Assembly (NCBI GenBank): GCA_026647215.1
Contig: JAPKHC010000002.1
Coordinates: 1-64,000 of the forward strand
DNA length: 64,000 bases
Direction of reading: 5' to 3'
DNA from: F1-120-MAGs118 sp013360535
Lineage (GTDB): Bacteria > Planctomycetota > UBA1135 > GCA-002686595
Numbering within the stretch: the first letter of the stretch is position 1; every line of letters begins with the position of its first letter. The position numbers were made by a program, and so were the translations under genes. A model generated the notes under the pieces. It saw only the letters and a list, made by a program, of their open reading frames with translations. It ran no database searches and was not told the origin of the DNA. Positions 9,006-17,462 of the stretch are shown here, one piece after another.

Positions 9006-9103
9006 GGCGAGCTTTCCGGGCCGCGCGGCCCTGCAGGGCCGCAACCCATGGGAAACGAACGGGAAACGCTCGCCCCCGTACGGATTGGGTCAAACCGATC
9101 CGG

Positions 9104-9526
9104 TCAGGCCTTGGCGGCGGCGCCGAACAGGAAGCGGACCGGAATCTGGATTTCGGGATGCAGGCTCTTGTGCACCGGGCAGGTGTACGCGGCGTTCGCG
9201 AGCGTCTTGCGGGCGGCCTCGTCGAGCTCCGCCGGGACGCGGATCACGACTTCCAGCGAGCCGATGCGGCGCACCGGGGCCTGCACCATGCCCTTGGTGA
9301 CCTCGACGGTCGCGCCCGAGAGGTCCCAGGCGTGTCGGCGCGCGACGATGCCCATGATCGTCAGCATGCAGGCGCCGAGCGCGGTCGCCACGAGGTCGGT
9401 CGGCGAGAAGCTCTCGCCGCGCCCCTGGTTGTCGACGGGCGCATCCGTGGAGAGCTGGACACCGGACGGGCCGTGCGTCGCGCGGCAACGCAGGTCCCCT
9501 TCGTAGGCGATCTGGATCTTGACCAT
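9104..9526 (-). CDS. OsmC family peroxide-reductase-like protein
   Basis: A 140-residue protein with the OsmC/Ohr fold. Two conserved cysteines are visible, in LGACMLT and in AYTCPVHKSL. The order and spacing (first Cys in the central helix, second before PVHKSL) fit the OsmC/YhfA subgroup, which reduces organic hydroperoxides in the cytoplasm through thiol chemistry. The N-terminal strand MVKIQIAYEGDLRCRATHG and the segment GRGESFSPTDLVATAL are typical. It sits 45 bases downstream of the amidohydrolase gene and about 100 bases upstream of the exported unknown protein, all on the same strand. The exact peroxide substrate cannot be seen. Confidence 0.92.
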   Translation of the reverse strand: MVKIQIAYEGDLRCRATHGPSGVQLSTDAPVDNQGRGESFSPTDLVATALGACMLTIMGIVARRHAWDLSGATVEVTKGMVQAPVRRIGSLEVVIRVPAELDEAARKTLANAAYTCPVHKSLHPEIQIPVRFLFGAAAKA

Positions 9527-9571
9527 GGGCAGTGACCGGGAGGTGGGGAGCGAGAGAGTAGCGTCGAGCGA

Positions 9572-11296
9572 TCAGTTGAAGCACCCCAAGAACTTCCGCA
9601 AGACGCACTCGCCATTGATGATCACCTGTGTCGCTTCTTCACGAAGCAGCTTGGCGGGCTCGCACTCGAGCGGATCGAAGGGGAAAACCGTCATGTCCGC
9701 GAAGTAGCCCGGAGCGAGCCGGCCGCGGCGGTCCTCTTGGCGAGCGGCGCGCGCGGCGCCGAACGTGAAGGCGGAGAACGCCTCCCGCGCGCTCAGGCGC
9801 TGGTCGGGCAGGAATCCGCCGGCCGGAGTGCCATCGGGGCGCGCGCACGTGATCGCCGAGTACACGCCGTCGAGGGGATCGCACGGCTCGACGGGGAAGT
9901 CGCTGCCGAAGGCCAGCAACGAAGGGTCCTTCACGAGCCTGCGCCACGCATACGCGCCGCGAATTCGCTCGGGGCCGAGGCGCGCTGGCGCCCAGGGCAT
10001 GTCGCTCGTCGCGTGTGTCGGCTGCATCGAGGCGATCGCGCCGAGTTCCTCGAAACGGGCCCAATCCTGCGGCGAGACGACCTGCGCGTGCTCCACGCGC
10101 AGCCGCAGCTCGCGGAACTTCGGGTCGCGCGCGAGCTGCTTCGCGTAGGCGTCGAGCACCATCCGGTTCGCGCGGTCGCCGATGGCGTGGACCGCGGGCT
10201 GCAGTCCCTGTGCCGCACACACGGCGATGGCGTGCTCCAACTCCTCCTGCGAGAGCAGCGTCAACCCTGAGTTCGTCGGTTCGTCGTGGTAGGGCTCGAG
10301 CAACGCAGCTCCGCGCGATCCGAGCGCGCCGTCGGCGTAAAGCTTGACGCCGACGACCGACAGCATGTCGCGTTCATCCGGCGCGAGCGGCAGGCCCGCG
10401 ACGGTGCGCTCGTCCATGGCCGCGCCGCCAGAGAGGTACTCGATAGCGCGCAGGTGCAGCCGGCCTTCGTCCCGCAACTCGCGCAGGATCTCGATGCCTT
10501 CGCGATCGATGCCCATGTCGTGCACGGCCGTCAAGCCTTCGCCCAAGAGCAGAACCTGAGCCTCCAGGAAGCGAGCCTTGCGTTGCTCGCGCGTCGGCGG
10601 AGGCACCGCTCGCTCGACCAGCCGGCATGCATCGTCGATGAACACGCCCGTGGGGCGCTTGTCCGCGCCGAGCAGGACGCGTCCGCCAGCGTCAAAGGCC
10701 TGCAGGATGGGACTGCCCGCGTCGAAGGCCTCGCTCTCGCGCGGACCGTCCACGCCCGCCACACGCATCGCCGCGAGATTCGCGATCGCGGCGTGGCCGT
10801 CGACGCGCTCGAGCAGCACGGGGTGGTCGGGCACGGCGGCGCTCAGCGCTTCGTGCGTCGGGAACTCGGGCGGGTTCCAGAGGTTCTGGTCCCAGCCCCG
10901 AGCGCGGATCCAACTGCCTTTGGGAGTCTCCTTCGCGCGCTCGACGACCAGTTCGATCACCTTGGCGAAGCTCCGACAGTCACGCAGGTCGACCCACTCC
11001 TCGGTCGCTCCCAGCCCTTCGAAGTGCCCGTGCGCGTCCTGCAGGCCCGGAACGGCGACCCATCCGTGGAGGTCGATGCGTTCGGCGTCAGGAGACTGGC
11101 GCTCGAGCTCCTCCCGTGAACCCGCGGCGACGACGCGGCCGTCGCGCACGAGCAGGGCCTCGACCTTCGTCCAGTCGGGCGCACCGAGGTAGATCGTGCC
11201 GTTGCAGAACAGCCGCTCGCGCGGCGCGGGCGTGGCGCAGGCCGAGATGGCGAGCGCGGTCACGAGGGCGGCGAAGAGGCTCTGGAGGCGCAGCAT
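9572..11296 (-). CDS. Amidohydrolase-3 (YtcJ-like) lipoprotein
   Basis: A 574-residue metal-dependent hydrolase of the amidohydrolase superfamily. The signal peptide ends in the lipobox ISAC with Cys20, so it is probably a periplasm-facing lipoprotein. Family motifs are GLQDAHGHFEGLG (metal ligands in strand 1), VKLYADGALGSRGAAL (bridging region), VHAIGDRANRM, LRVEHAQVV, and FGSDFPVEPCDPL. YtcJ relatives often act on N-substituted amides or formamides; the substrate here is unknown. The ATG 11294-11296 is chosen because it alone gives an export signal; the open frame upstream is antisense to the SDR gene. The gene is divergent from that SDR gene across 87 bases. Confidence 0.9.
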   Translation of the reverse strand: MLRLQSLFAALVTALAISACATPAPRERLFCNGTIYLGAPDWTKVEALLVRDGRVVAAGSREELERQSPDAERIDLHGWVAVPGLQDAHGHFEGLGATEEWVDLRDCRSFAKVIELVVERAKETPKGSWIRARGWDQNLWNPPEFPTHEALSAAVPDHPVLLERVDGHAAIANLAAMRVAGVDGPRESEAFDAGSPILQAFDAGGRVLLGADKRPTGVFIDDACRLVERAVPPPTREQRKARFLEAQVLLLGEGLTAVHDMGIDREGIEILRELRDEGRLHLRAIEYLSGGAAMDERTVAGLPLAPDERDMLSVVGVKLYADGALGSRGAALLEPYHDEPTNSGLTLLSQEELEHAIAVCAAQGLQPAVHAIGDRANRMVLDAYAKQLARDPKFRELRLRVEHAQVVSPQDWARFEELGAIASMQPTHATSDMPWAPARLGPERIRGAYAWRRLVKDPSLLAFGSDFPVEPCDPLDGVYSAITCARPDGTPAGGFLPDQRLSAREAFSAFTFGAARAARQEDRRGRLAPGYFADMTVFPFDPLECEPAKLLREEATQVIINGECVLRKFLGCFN

Positions 11297-11383
11297 TCCG
11301 CAGAGACTACGGTCTCGATCTGCCGCTCGCACCGCCGCCGGGGCATGGAGAGCGGCGACCGCCGTCCGTACCCTCTGGCGACC

Positions 11384-12130
11384 ATGGGAAACCTCGCGGG
11401 CAAGCTGGCACTGGTCACGGGCGCGTCGTCGGGCATCGGGGAAGCGATCGCGCGGGTGCTCGCGGCGGAGGGCGCCAAGGTCGTGCTCGCCGCGCGCAAC
11501 AAGGCGAAGCTCACGAAGCTGCAGGCAGAGCTCGCGGGCTCGATCGCGCTCGAACTCGACGTGCGCGACGCGGCGGCGGTGCAACGCGCGCTCGAGCCGC
11601 TCGCGATCGACATCGCGGTGCCGAACGCCGGTCTCGCGCGCGGCGTCGATCCCGTGCAGAAGGGCTCGCCCGAGGACTGGGCCGAAGTTCTCGACACCAA
11701 CGTCAAGGGCGTGTTGCACGTGCTGCGCGCCGTCACGCCGGGGATGATCGCGCGCAAGCGCGGCGATGTCGTGCTGATCGGCAGCGTCGCCGGCCGTCAG
11801 GCCTATCCGGGCGGCAACGTGTACTGCGCGAGCAAGGCCGCCGTGCGCTCGCTCTACGAGTCGCTGCGCTACGACCTGCACGACACCGGCATCCGCGTGT
11901 CGACCGTCGATCCGGGCATGGTGCGCACGCCGTTCAGCGATGTGCGCTTCAAGGGCGACACCGAGCGCGCTGCGAAGGTGTACGCAGGCGTCGACCACCT
12001 GCTCGCCGAAGACATCGCCGACATCGTGCGCTTCATCGTCACGCGACCTGCGCGCGTCAACATCGGCGAGGTCGTCGTGTGGTCGAAGGACCAGGCCAGT
12101 GCGATGCAGGTCGCGCGTCGCCCGGTGTGA
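11384..12130 (+). CDS. Short-chain dehydrogenase/reductase, YdfG-like
   Basis: A 248-residue classical SDR. The cofactor motif TGASSGIG is at 12-19, NAG at 81-83, and the catalytic Ser134 (IGSVAG), Tyr147 and Lys151 (YCASK) are all in place. An Arg at 38 after the second strand (AARNK) favours NADP(H). Length and the segment VSTVDPGMVRTPFSDVRFKGD are close to the YdfG group, which oxidises small 3-hydroxy acids such as serine or allo-threonine. ATG 11384 is preferred; ATG 11345 upstream would add 13 residues before the first strand. It converges with asd, with 4 bases between the two stops. Confidence 0.9.
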   Translation: MGNLAGKLALVTGASSGIGEAIARVLAAEGAKVVLAARNKAKLTKLQAELAGSIALELDVRDAAAVQRALEPLAIDIAVPNAGLARGVDPVQKGSPEDWAEVLDTNVKGVLHVLRAVTPGMIARKRGDVVLIGSVAGRQAYPGGNVYCASKAAVRSLYESLRYDLHDTGIRVSTVDPGMVRTPFSDVRFKGDTERAAKVYAGVDHLLAEDIADIVRFIVTRPARVNIGEVVVWSKDQASAMQVARRPV

Positions 12131-12134
12131 CGCC

Positions 12135-13211
12135 CTAGCCGGGCAGCAGCCCGCGCGCGTGGAACAGCTCGGCGTTGAGCACCGAAGCGCCCGCGGCGCC
12201 ACGTTCGACGTTGTGGCCGAGCACGAACAGCTTCGTGCCGAGCAGCTTGCAGGCGCGGATGCGGCCGACGTGCACGCTCATGCCCGAGTCGCGCTCGACG
12301 TCGAGCCGCGGCTGCGGGCGGTCGGGTTGCGTGTGCACGATCACGGGTGCGGGAGGCGCGCTGGGAAGCTGCAATTGCTGCGGCAGCGGCCGCCAGCTCG
12401 CGAGCGCGTCGGCCACGGCCTCGAGCGACGGTGAGCCGCGCAACTTGAGCGAAACCGCCTCGCTGTGGCCGTCGACGACGGCGACACGGTGGCAGGCCGC
12501 CGAGGCCGTGATCGGAGCCGCTTCGATGCCCTTGGAGCCGAAGGTCCCGAGCAGCTTGCACAGCTCCGCCTCGAGCTTCTCCTCCTCGCCGCCAATGCGC
12601 GGGAGGACGTTGCCGAGCGCGTCGAGGCTCGGCACGCCGGGATACCCCGCGCCCGAGACCGCTTGCATCGTCGCGACGAAGCACGCCTCGATGCCAAAAC
12701 GCTGGTGCAGCGGCGCGAGCGCCGTGGCGAGGATCGCGGCGCTGCAGTTGGGGTTGCACACGATCGCGCCGCTCCAGCCGCGCGCTGCGCGTTGGGCGTT
12801 GACGAGCCCGACGTGCTCGGGATTCACTTCCGGCACGAGCAACGGCACATCCGCCTCCATGCGGAAGGCGCTCGCGTTCGAGAACACCACCGCTCCGGCG
12901 CGTGCGAACAGCGGCTCGACTTCGCGAGCGATCGGCGCATCGAGGGCGGAGAACACGACGCGGGCTCGCACCGCGTCGGGCTGGCAGGCGACGAGCTTCT
13001 GCGCGCCGCGACCGCCCCACTCCGGTTGCGCCGCGAGCCGCCACGCGCAGGCCTCGTCGTAGCGCTTGCCCTCGGAGCGTTCGCTGGCGGCGAGCTCGAC
13101 GAGCTCGAACCACGGGTGCAGCGCGAGGCGCGCGACGAAACGCTGGCCGACGGTGCCGGTGGCGCCGAGCACGGCGACGGGGATCCGCGGGCGGGAGGCT
13201 TGGGCGCTCAT
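12135..13211 (-). CDS. asd: Aspartate-semialdehyde dehydrogenase, archaeal/fungal type
   Basis: A 358-residue enzyme that reduces aspartyl phosphate to aspartate semialdehyde in lysine, threonine and methionine synthesis. It has the NADP-binding start VAVLGATGTVGQRF (12-25), the catalytic cysteine in CNPNCSA (Cys156), and the acid-base histidine in VDGHSEAV. The sequence pattern (EVNPEH, SGAGYPGVPSLDALGNV, NVERGAAGASVLNAEL) belongs to the archaeal/fungal ASADH subgroup rather than the common bacterial one, which is also found in Planctomycetota. ATG 13209-13211 is chosen; the upstream extension is basic and non-conserved. Confidence 0.93.
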   Translation of the reverse strand: MSAQASRPRIPVAVLGATGTVGQRFVARLALHPWFELVELAASERSEGKRYDEACAWRLAAQPEWGGRGAQKLVACQPDAVRARVVFSALDAPIAREVEPLFARAGAVVFSNASAFRMEADVPLLVPEVNPEHVGLVNAQRAARGWSGAIVCNPNCSAAILATALAPLHQRFGIEACFVATMQAVSGAGYPGVPSLDALGNVLPRIGGEEEKLEAELCKLLGTFGSKGIEAAPITASAACHRVAVVDGHSEAVSLKLRGSPSLEAVADALASWRPLPQQLQLPSAPPAPVIVHTQPDRPQPRLDVERDSGMSVHVGRIRACKLLGTKLFVLGHNVERGAAGASVLNAELFHARGLLPG

Positions 13212-13448
13212 GGGGCGCAGAGTCTGGCGAGGCCCGCGGCGCTTCTCAACGGCCCGGGGCCGCGAAGGAAATTCCATTTCGCTGGGCTGAAACGTCGCCG
13301 TACCGGCGGCTCGGCGCAGGAAATCGCAATTGGTCTACGGAGTGGACCCGAAAGCTCCCGAAAGCTGCGGGTGCAACGCGGTGGACCGCGCTGTGGCCCG
13401 CATGGGCCCGGGGAATCGCAAGGGTGGGAGGACGAAGGGGACCTGACC

Positions 13449-14012
13449 ATGGAAGCACACGAAGGTGCGAGGGCACCGGCGCGTCGACGCCGCGGCTTCT
13501 CGCTGCTCGAGCTCATGATCGCGATCGCCATGATGTCCGTCGGCCTGCTCGGGTTCACCCAGGCGATGGTGACGGCCCTGCGCGCGCAGCTGCTCGCGCG
13601 CCAGCAGTCGATCGCGACCGAGGCCGCACGGCGCCAGATCGAGATCATGGGAGGCACGCAGTTCAGCGAGGTCTTCCGGCGCTTCAACGCCACCACCGTG
13701 GACGATCCCGCTGGCATCGCCGTCACTGGCGCGAATTTCGCTGTGCCCGGGCTCACGGCCCAGGCCGGCGATGCCGATGGCCTCGCGGGCGAGATCATCT
13801 TCCCCATCGACGTCACGGATCCCGCGGTGCTGCGCGAGGATCTGGCCGATGGGCGACTCGGCACCCCGCTCGACCTCGACCTCGACGGGGCCATCGACAA
13901 CCTCGACCACGCGTCCGACTACGCGCTCCTGCCGGTCGTCGTGATCGTCCGCTGGCGCGGAGCCGCGGGCGAAGGGCAGATCCAGCTCGAGACCATTCTC
14001 GGAGACGATTGA
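13449..14012 (+). CDS. Prepilin-type N-methylated protein (PilV/GspI-like)
   Basis: A 187-residue protein with a basic leader (ARAPARRRR) and the prepilin peptidase site G|FSLLELMIAIAMM, with Glu5 of the mature protein conserved, followed by a hydrophobic helix. Such proteins form or prime type IV pili or type II secretion pseudopili. Residues around 145-155 contain LDLDLDGAIDN, a DxDxDG loop of calcium-binding type. It is the first gene of a three-gene cassette; its stop overlaps the next start by one base (TGATG). Confidence 0.88.
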   Translation: MEAHEGARAPARRRRGFSLLELMIAIAMMSVGLLGFTQAMVTALRAQLLARQQSIATEAARRQIEIMGGTQFSEVFRRFNATTVDDPAGIAVTGANFAVPGLTAQAGDADGLAGEIIFPIDVTDPAVLREDLADGRLGTPLDLDLDGAIDNLDHASDYALLPVVVIVRWRGAAGEGQIQLETILGDD

Positions 14013-14665
14013 TGCTGCGCCGTTCCCACCGCCGCTCGGGCTTCACGCTGCTCGAGGTCGTCATCAGCTCGGCCCTGCTCGGGGTCGTGCTGGGCGCCTC
14101 GATGATGATCACGCTCTCGGGCAAGCGGGCTTTCGCCGAAGGCAACACGCGGGCTCGCGCGGAGGCCAAGGCCCGGCGCGCGCTCGAGCGTGTCGTGGCC
14201 GAGCTTGCGAACGCCGGCATCGATGCGCTCACGCCCGCGATCGCGGCCGACGGCACCGTCTCCACGGCGACCTTGACCTTCGACCCGCTGCAGTCCGTGC
14301 AGGCCGGCGCCGCGGTCTGGGGCACCAGCACGCGCATCGCGCGCGTCGCCAGTCCCGAGGATCCCAACGACGGCGTCGACAACGACTCCGACGGGCTGGT
14401 CGACGAAGGCGTGATCACGCTCACGCGCAACGTCGGCGATGCCGACGAGTTCACTTACGTCCTGTGCAGCAACGTTCCCGAGCTGCTCGAGGGAGAAAAT
14501 GCCAACGGGACGGACGACAACCAGAACGGCCTCGTGGACGAGGCCGGGCTGTCGATCCAGCGCATCGGCTCGATGCTGACGGTGCGCATCTCGGTGGAAG
14601 AACCTGGGGAGGGAGGCACGTCGGTGACCGCCACGGTCACGACGTCGGTCTCGTTGAGGAACTGA
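14012..14665 (+). CDS. Prepilin-type protein (PilW/GspJ-like) with EF-hand-like loops
   Basis: A 217-residue minor pilin-like protein. The prepilin cleavage motif is SG|FTLLEVVISSALLG, with mature Glu5 and a hydrophobic N-helix. Two acidic loops, PNDGVDNDSDGLVDEG near residue 120 and GTDDNQNGLVDEAG near residue 170, match DxDxDG calcium-binding loops and flank a beta segment. The ATG overlaps the previous stop by one base, so the two genes are translationally linked. The cassette probably supplies minor subunits of a pilus or type II system; a GspD-like secretin lies about 47 kb downstream. Confidence 0.87.
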   Translation: MLRRSHRRSGFTLLEVVISSALLGVVLGASMMITLSGKRAFAEGNTRARAEAKARRALERVVAELANAGIDALTPAIAADGTVSTATLTFDPLQSVQAGAAVWGTSTRIARVASPEDPNDGVDNDSDGLVDEGVITLTRNVGDADEFTYVLCSNVPELLEGENANGTDDNQNGLVDEAGLSIQRIGSMLTVRISVEEPGEGGTSVTATVTTSVSLRN

Positions 14666-14666
14666 C

Positions 14667-15932
14667 ATGAGATTCCAGCGCTGTCCCAAGGCTTCGCCGC
14701 GCCGCGGCGGAGCGGTCGTGATGACCCTGACCACGCTCGTCGCGGTCAGCACGCTCTCGGTCGTGATGGTCCAGATGGCGGGCTCGGCCCAGAGCGAGCA
14801 GCGCCGGGCGACCGAGCGTGTGCACGCCCAGTACGTCGCGGAAGCGGCCGCCAACCGCGCCGTCGCCGTCGTTCGAGCGGACGGGACCGGCCAGCTCGGC
14901 AACGAGCAGGCGATGGTGTCCCACGGCTCGTCGCAGTACTGGGTCGACTCGGTGCTCAACAACACCGGCGACGTGCGCACGCTGACGGCGACGGCCGTCG
15001 ACGACCGCACCACGGCGCGCCTCGAGGTCACGCTGCGCGCGACTCCGGACTCGATCTGGAAGTTCGCGGCCTTCGGCGACGACAGCCTGCACATGGACTC
15101 GAACGCGCGCGTTGACAGCTACGACTCGGTGCTCGGCACGTGGATCACGCAGGCCGTCAACGGCTCCGGCTCGGGTCAGTACGCGCACGAGGACGGCAAC
15201 GTCGGCTCCAACGGCGACATCTCGATGGACCAGAACTCGAAGGTCTGGGGGGATGCGGCCTGTGGTCCCGACGGGACGACGACCGTGCTCGGCAACGCCG
15301 TCGTCACCGGCTCGACGCTGCCCGCGGGCGGGACGATCGAGATGCCCCCGATCGTGGTGCCGACTCTCACGAGCACGGGCAACCTGACCGTCAACGGCAC
15401 TCTCAACCTGGCGGCCGGCAATCACCGCTTCGACACGATGACGCTGCGCGCCAACGCGATCGTCAACGTCACGGGCCCGGCGACGATCGTCGTCACGAAC
15501 TTCTTCATGCGCTCGGGGTCGCTCTTCAAGGTCGACGGCACGCACGGCGAAGTGAAGATCTTCGTGCTCGACGACTTCGCGCTGAGCTCGAACGCGCAGA
15601 TGTACCCGACCTCGTTCGACCCGAGCAAGCTCGAGATCAACCTGCTCAGCGACAACGTCATCGACCCCGACATCGTGGTCGACCTCGACGTGGTCGACTT
15701 CGACTCGAACACCAAGGTCTTCGGCACGATCTACGCGCCCAACGCGCACATCGAGGTCGACAGCAACCTGGAGCTCTTCGGCTCGATGATGGCCCGCAGC
15801 ATCGACCTCGACAGCAACGCCCGCGTCCACTACGACGAGAACCTCGCGCGCGTGAAGACCACCGGGGACATCGTCTGGGAAACGGTGGCATGGCGGCCGC
15901 TGCCGCTCCTGCCGCACGGTTCCTCGAACTGA
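14667..15932 (+). CDS. PilX/DUF7305-like exported pilin-cassette protein
   Basis: A 421-residue protein. After a basic start (RFQRCPKASPRRGG) comes one hydrophobic helix (AVVMTLTTLVAVSTLSVVMVQM) without a canonical prepilin cleavage site, then a repetitive beta-rich body. Recurrent segments with DSNARV, DQNSKV, NLTVNGTLNL, SSNAQM, DSNTKV and DSNLEL read as a right-handed beta-helix. This agrees with PilX-like accessory proteins found after minor pilin genes in similar cassettes. It starts one base after the preceding stop. Confidence 0.8.
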   Translation: MRFQRCPKASPRRGGAVVMTLTTLVAVSTLSVVMVQMAGSAQSEQRRATERVHAQYVAEAAANRAVAVVRADGTGQLGNEQAMVSHGSSQYWVDSVLNNTGDVRTLTATAVDDRTTARLEVTLRATPDSIWKFAAFGDDSLHMDSNARVDSYDSVLGTWITQAVNGSGSGQYAHEDGNVGSNGDISMDQNSKVWGDAACGPDGTTTVLGNAVVTGSTLPAGGTIEMPPIVVPTLTSTGNLTVNGTLNLAAGNHRFDTMTLRANAIVNVTGPATIVVTNFFMRSGSLFKVDGTHGEVKIFVLDDFALSSNAQMYPTSFDPSKLEINLLSDNVIDPDIVVDLDVVDFDSNTKVFGTIYAPNAHIEVDSNLELFGSMMARSIDLDSNARVHYDENLARVKTTGDIVWETVAWRPLPLLPHGSSN

Positions 15933-15998
15933 GCCTCAGGACGGTTTCAGGTCCCATTTCAGATCCGGGATCCGGACGTTCGATAACCGCGACCGTCC

Positions 15999-17351
15999 AT
16001 GGTTCCCCTGCTCACCCACGGCTGCCTCGCTGCGTGGCTCGTCCTCGCCGCGGGGCCGTCGCGTTCCTGCCCCGATGGAGCCAGCCCGCAGGTCGAGGTG
16101 CGGGACGTGACCCGCGAGACCCTGATCGCCGCACTGCGCGCGAGCCGGGCGCCCGAGGGGCCGGAGCACGCCGACGTCGTGGCGACGATCCAGAGCCTCG
16201 GCAGCACGGCCATTCCCGCGATGCTCGAGCTGCTCGTGCAGCGGCGCGTTCCGGCGCTGGCGCCCGGAGAGAAGCCGCAGACCCTGAGCCAGCCCCAGCG
16301 CGACATGCTGCTCGCGGGGTTCGCGCTGTGGAGCCCGCGCGCGACGATCGACGCGATCGAGGCGCGCATCGCCGCCGCACCGGGGCCCAACGAACGCATC
16401 GCCGGCATCTACGTCTACGCTGCCCTCGGTCAGGGCGCGCACCTCGAGCGGGTGATCGAACTGGCGCTGGCTCCCGAGCAACACGAGCTCCCGCCCGAGC
16501 GGCTGCCCAAGGACTTCGAGAAGGCCGTGCGCGAGTCCTTCGCGCGCATCCTGACGCGCGACCCGCAGGGGTATCGCAACCTGCGGACGACGATCGAGCG
16601 AGCGCCCGCTTGCCTTCACCGGCCGATGGTCTTTGCGCTCGGCGACACGCGCGATTCCTGCGGCATCGAGCCGCTCGCGCTCGTGCTCGCCTTCCACGCG
16701 GAGCTCGCGCCGCTCGTGATCGGTCAGGCGCGCCTGCTGGGGCGCTCGGCCGACGACACCGCGAACCACACGCTGGCGAAGGAAGTGCGCCCCTACCTCG
16801 AGAGTGAGCGCGTCGAGCTCGCCTGCGCCGCCGCACGCAGTTTGGGCGAGCTCGGCGACGACGAGTCGGTCGCGAAGCTGCTCGAGATGCTCGACTCGCC
16901 GCTCAAGCCCGTCGTCGACAGCGCCCACTGGGCGCTGCGTCGGCTGAGCGGCCTCAACCTGCCGCCGCTGCCCGGGCCGTGGCGCGCGTCCTTGGCGAGC
17001 GACCAGCTGTGGTGGGATACCGAGGCGACCCAGGTGCTGCAGGCGCTGGTGGTCGGAACCCCGCCCGAACGTCTGGCCGCGGTCGGCTCGCTGGGCGGGC
17101 GCCCGTGGCGGCGCGCGGAGCTCGCGCGCGAGGTCGTGGCGACGCTCGAGGACGAGTCCGAGGTGGTCCGGCTCAAGGCCTGCGCCGTTCTGGCGCAATT
17201 GGGCTCCCCGGCGGCCACCGAGGGCCTGATCGGGGCCCTGAGCGACGAATCCGAGGCCGTCGCGCAGGCGGCCCTCAAGGCGCTGACCTCGATCCACGGT
17301 CGCGTCCTGAGCGCCGAGCCCGGCGAAGTGCGGTCCGCGTTGCACCTGTAG
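15999..17351 (+). CDS. Exported HEAT-like repeat protein
   Basis: A 450-residue protein with a short hydrophobic N-terminus (PLLTHGCLAAWLVLAA), then almost entirely alpha-helical repeats. HEAT-type units are clearest at the C-terminal end, for example RVELACAAARSLGELGDDESVAKLLEMLDSP, RLKACAVLAQLGSPAATEGLIGALSD and AVAQAALKALTSI. It is probably a periplasmic scaffold for protein contacts; no catalytic residues are seen. It begins 66 bases after the pilin cassette on the same strand, so a link to that apparatus is possible but unproved. Confidence 0.8.
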   Translation: MVPLLTHGCLAAWLVLAAGPSRSCPDGASPQVEVRDVTRETLIAALRASRAPEGPEHADVVATIQSLGSTAIPAMLELLVQRRVPALAPGEKPQTLSQPQRDMLLAGFALWSPRATIDAIEARIAAAPGPNERIAGIYVYAALGQGAHLERVIELALAPEQHELPPERLPKDFEKAVRESFARILTRDPQGYRNLRTTIERAPACLHRPMVFALGDTRDSCGIEPLALVLAFHAELAPLVIGQARLLGRSADDTANHTLAKEVRPYLESERVELACAAARSLGELGDDESVAKLLEMLDSPLKPVVDSAHWALRRLSGLNLPPLPGPWRASLASDQLWWDTEATQVLQALVVGTPPERLAAVGSLGGRPWRRAELAREVVATLEDESEVVRLKACAVLAQLGSPAATEGLIGALSDESEAVAQAALKALTSIHGRVLSAEPGEVRSALHL

Positions 17352-17462
17352 GCGCCGGAACACCCGCCGGAGGCCGGCTCGGGCAGCGCTCGTGCTCCTG
17401 CACCCTACACGCGGACGAAAAGGCTCCGTATCCTTGTGCGCCTTCGAAACCCGGAGCAATCC

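Noticed and set aside
11297..12202. N-terminal extension of the amidohydrolase frame
   Set aside because: It lies antisense to the SDR gene and would bury the lipoprotein signal peptide.
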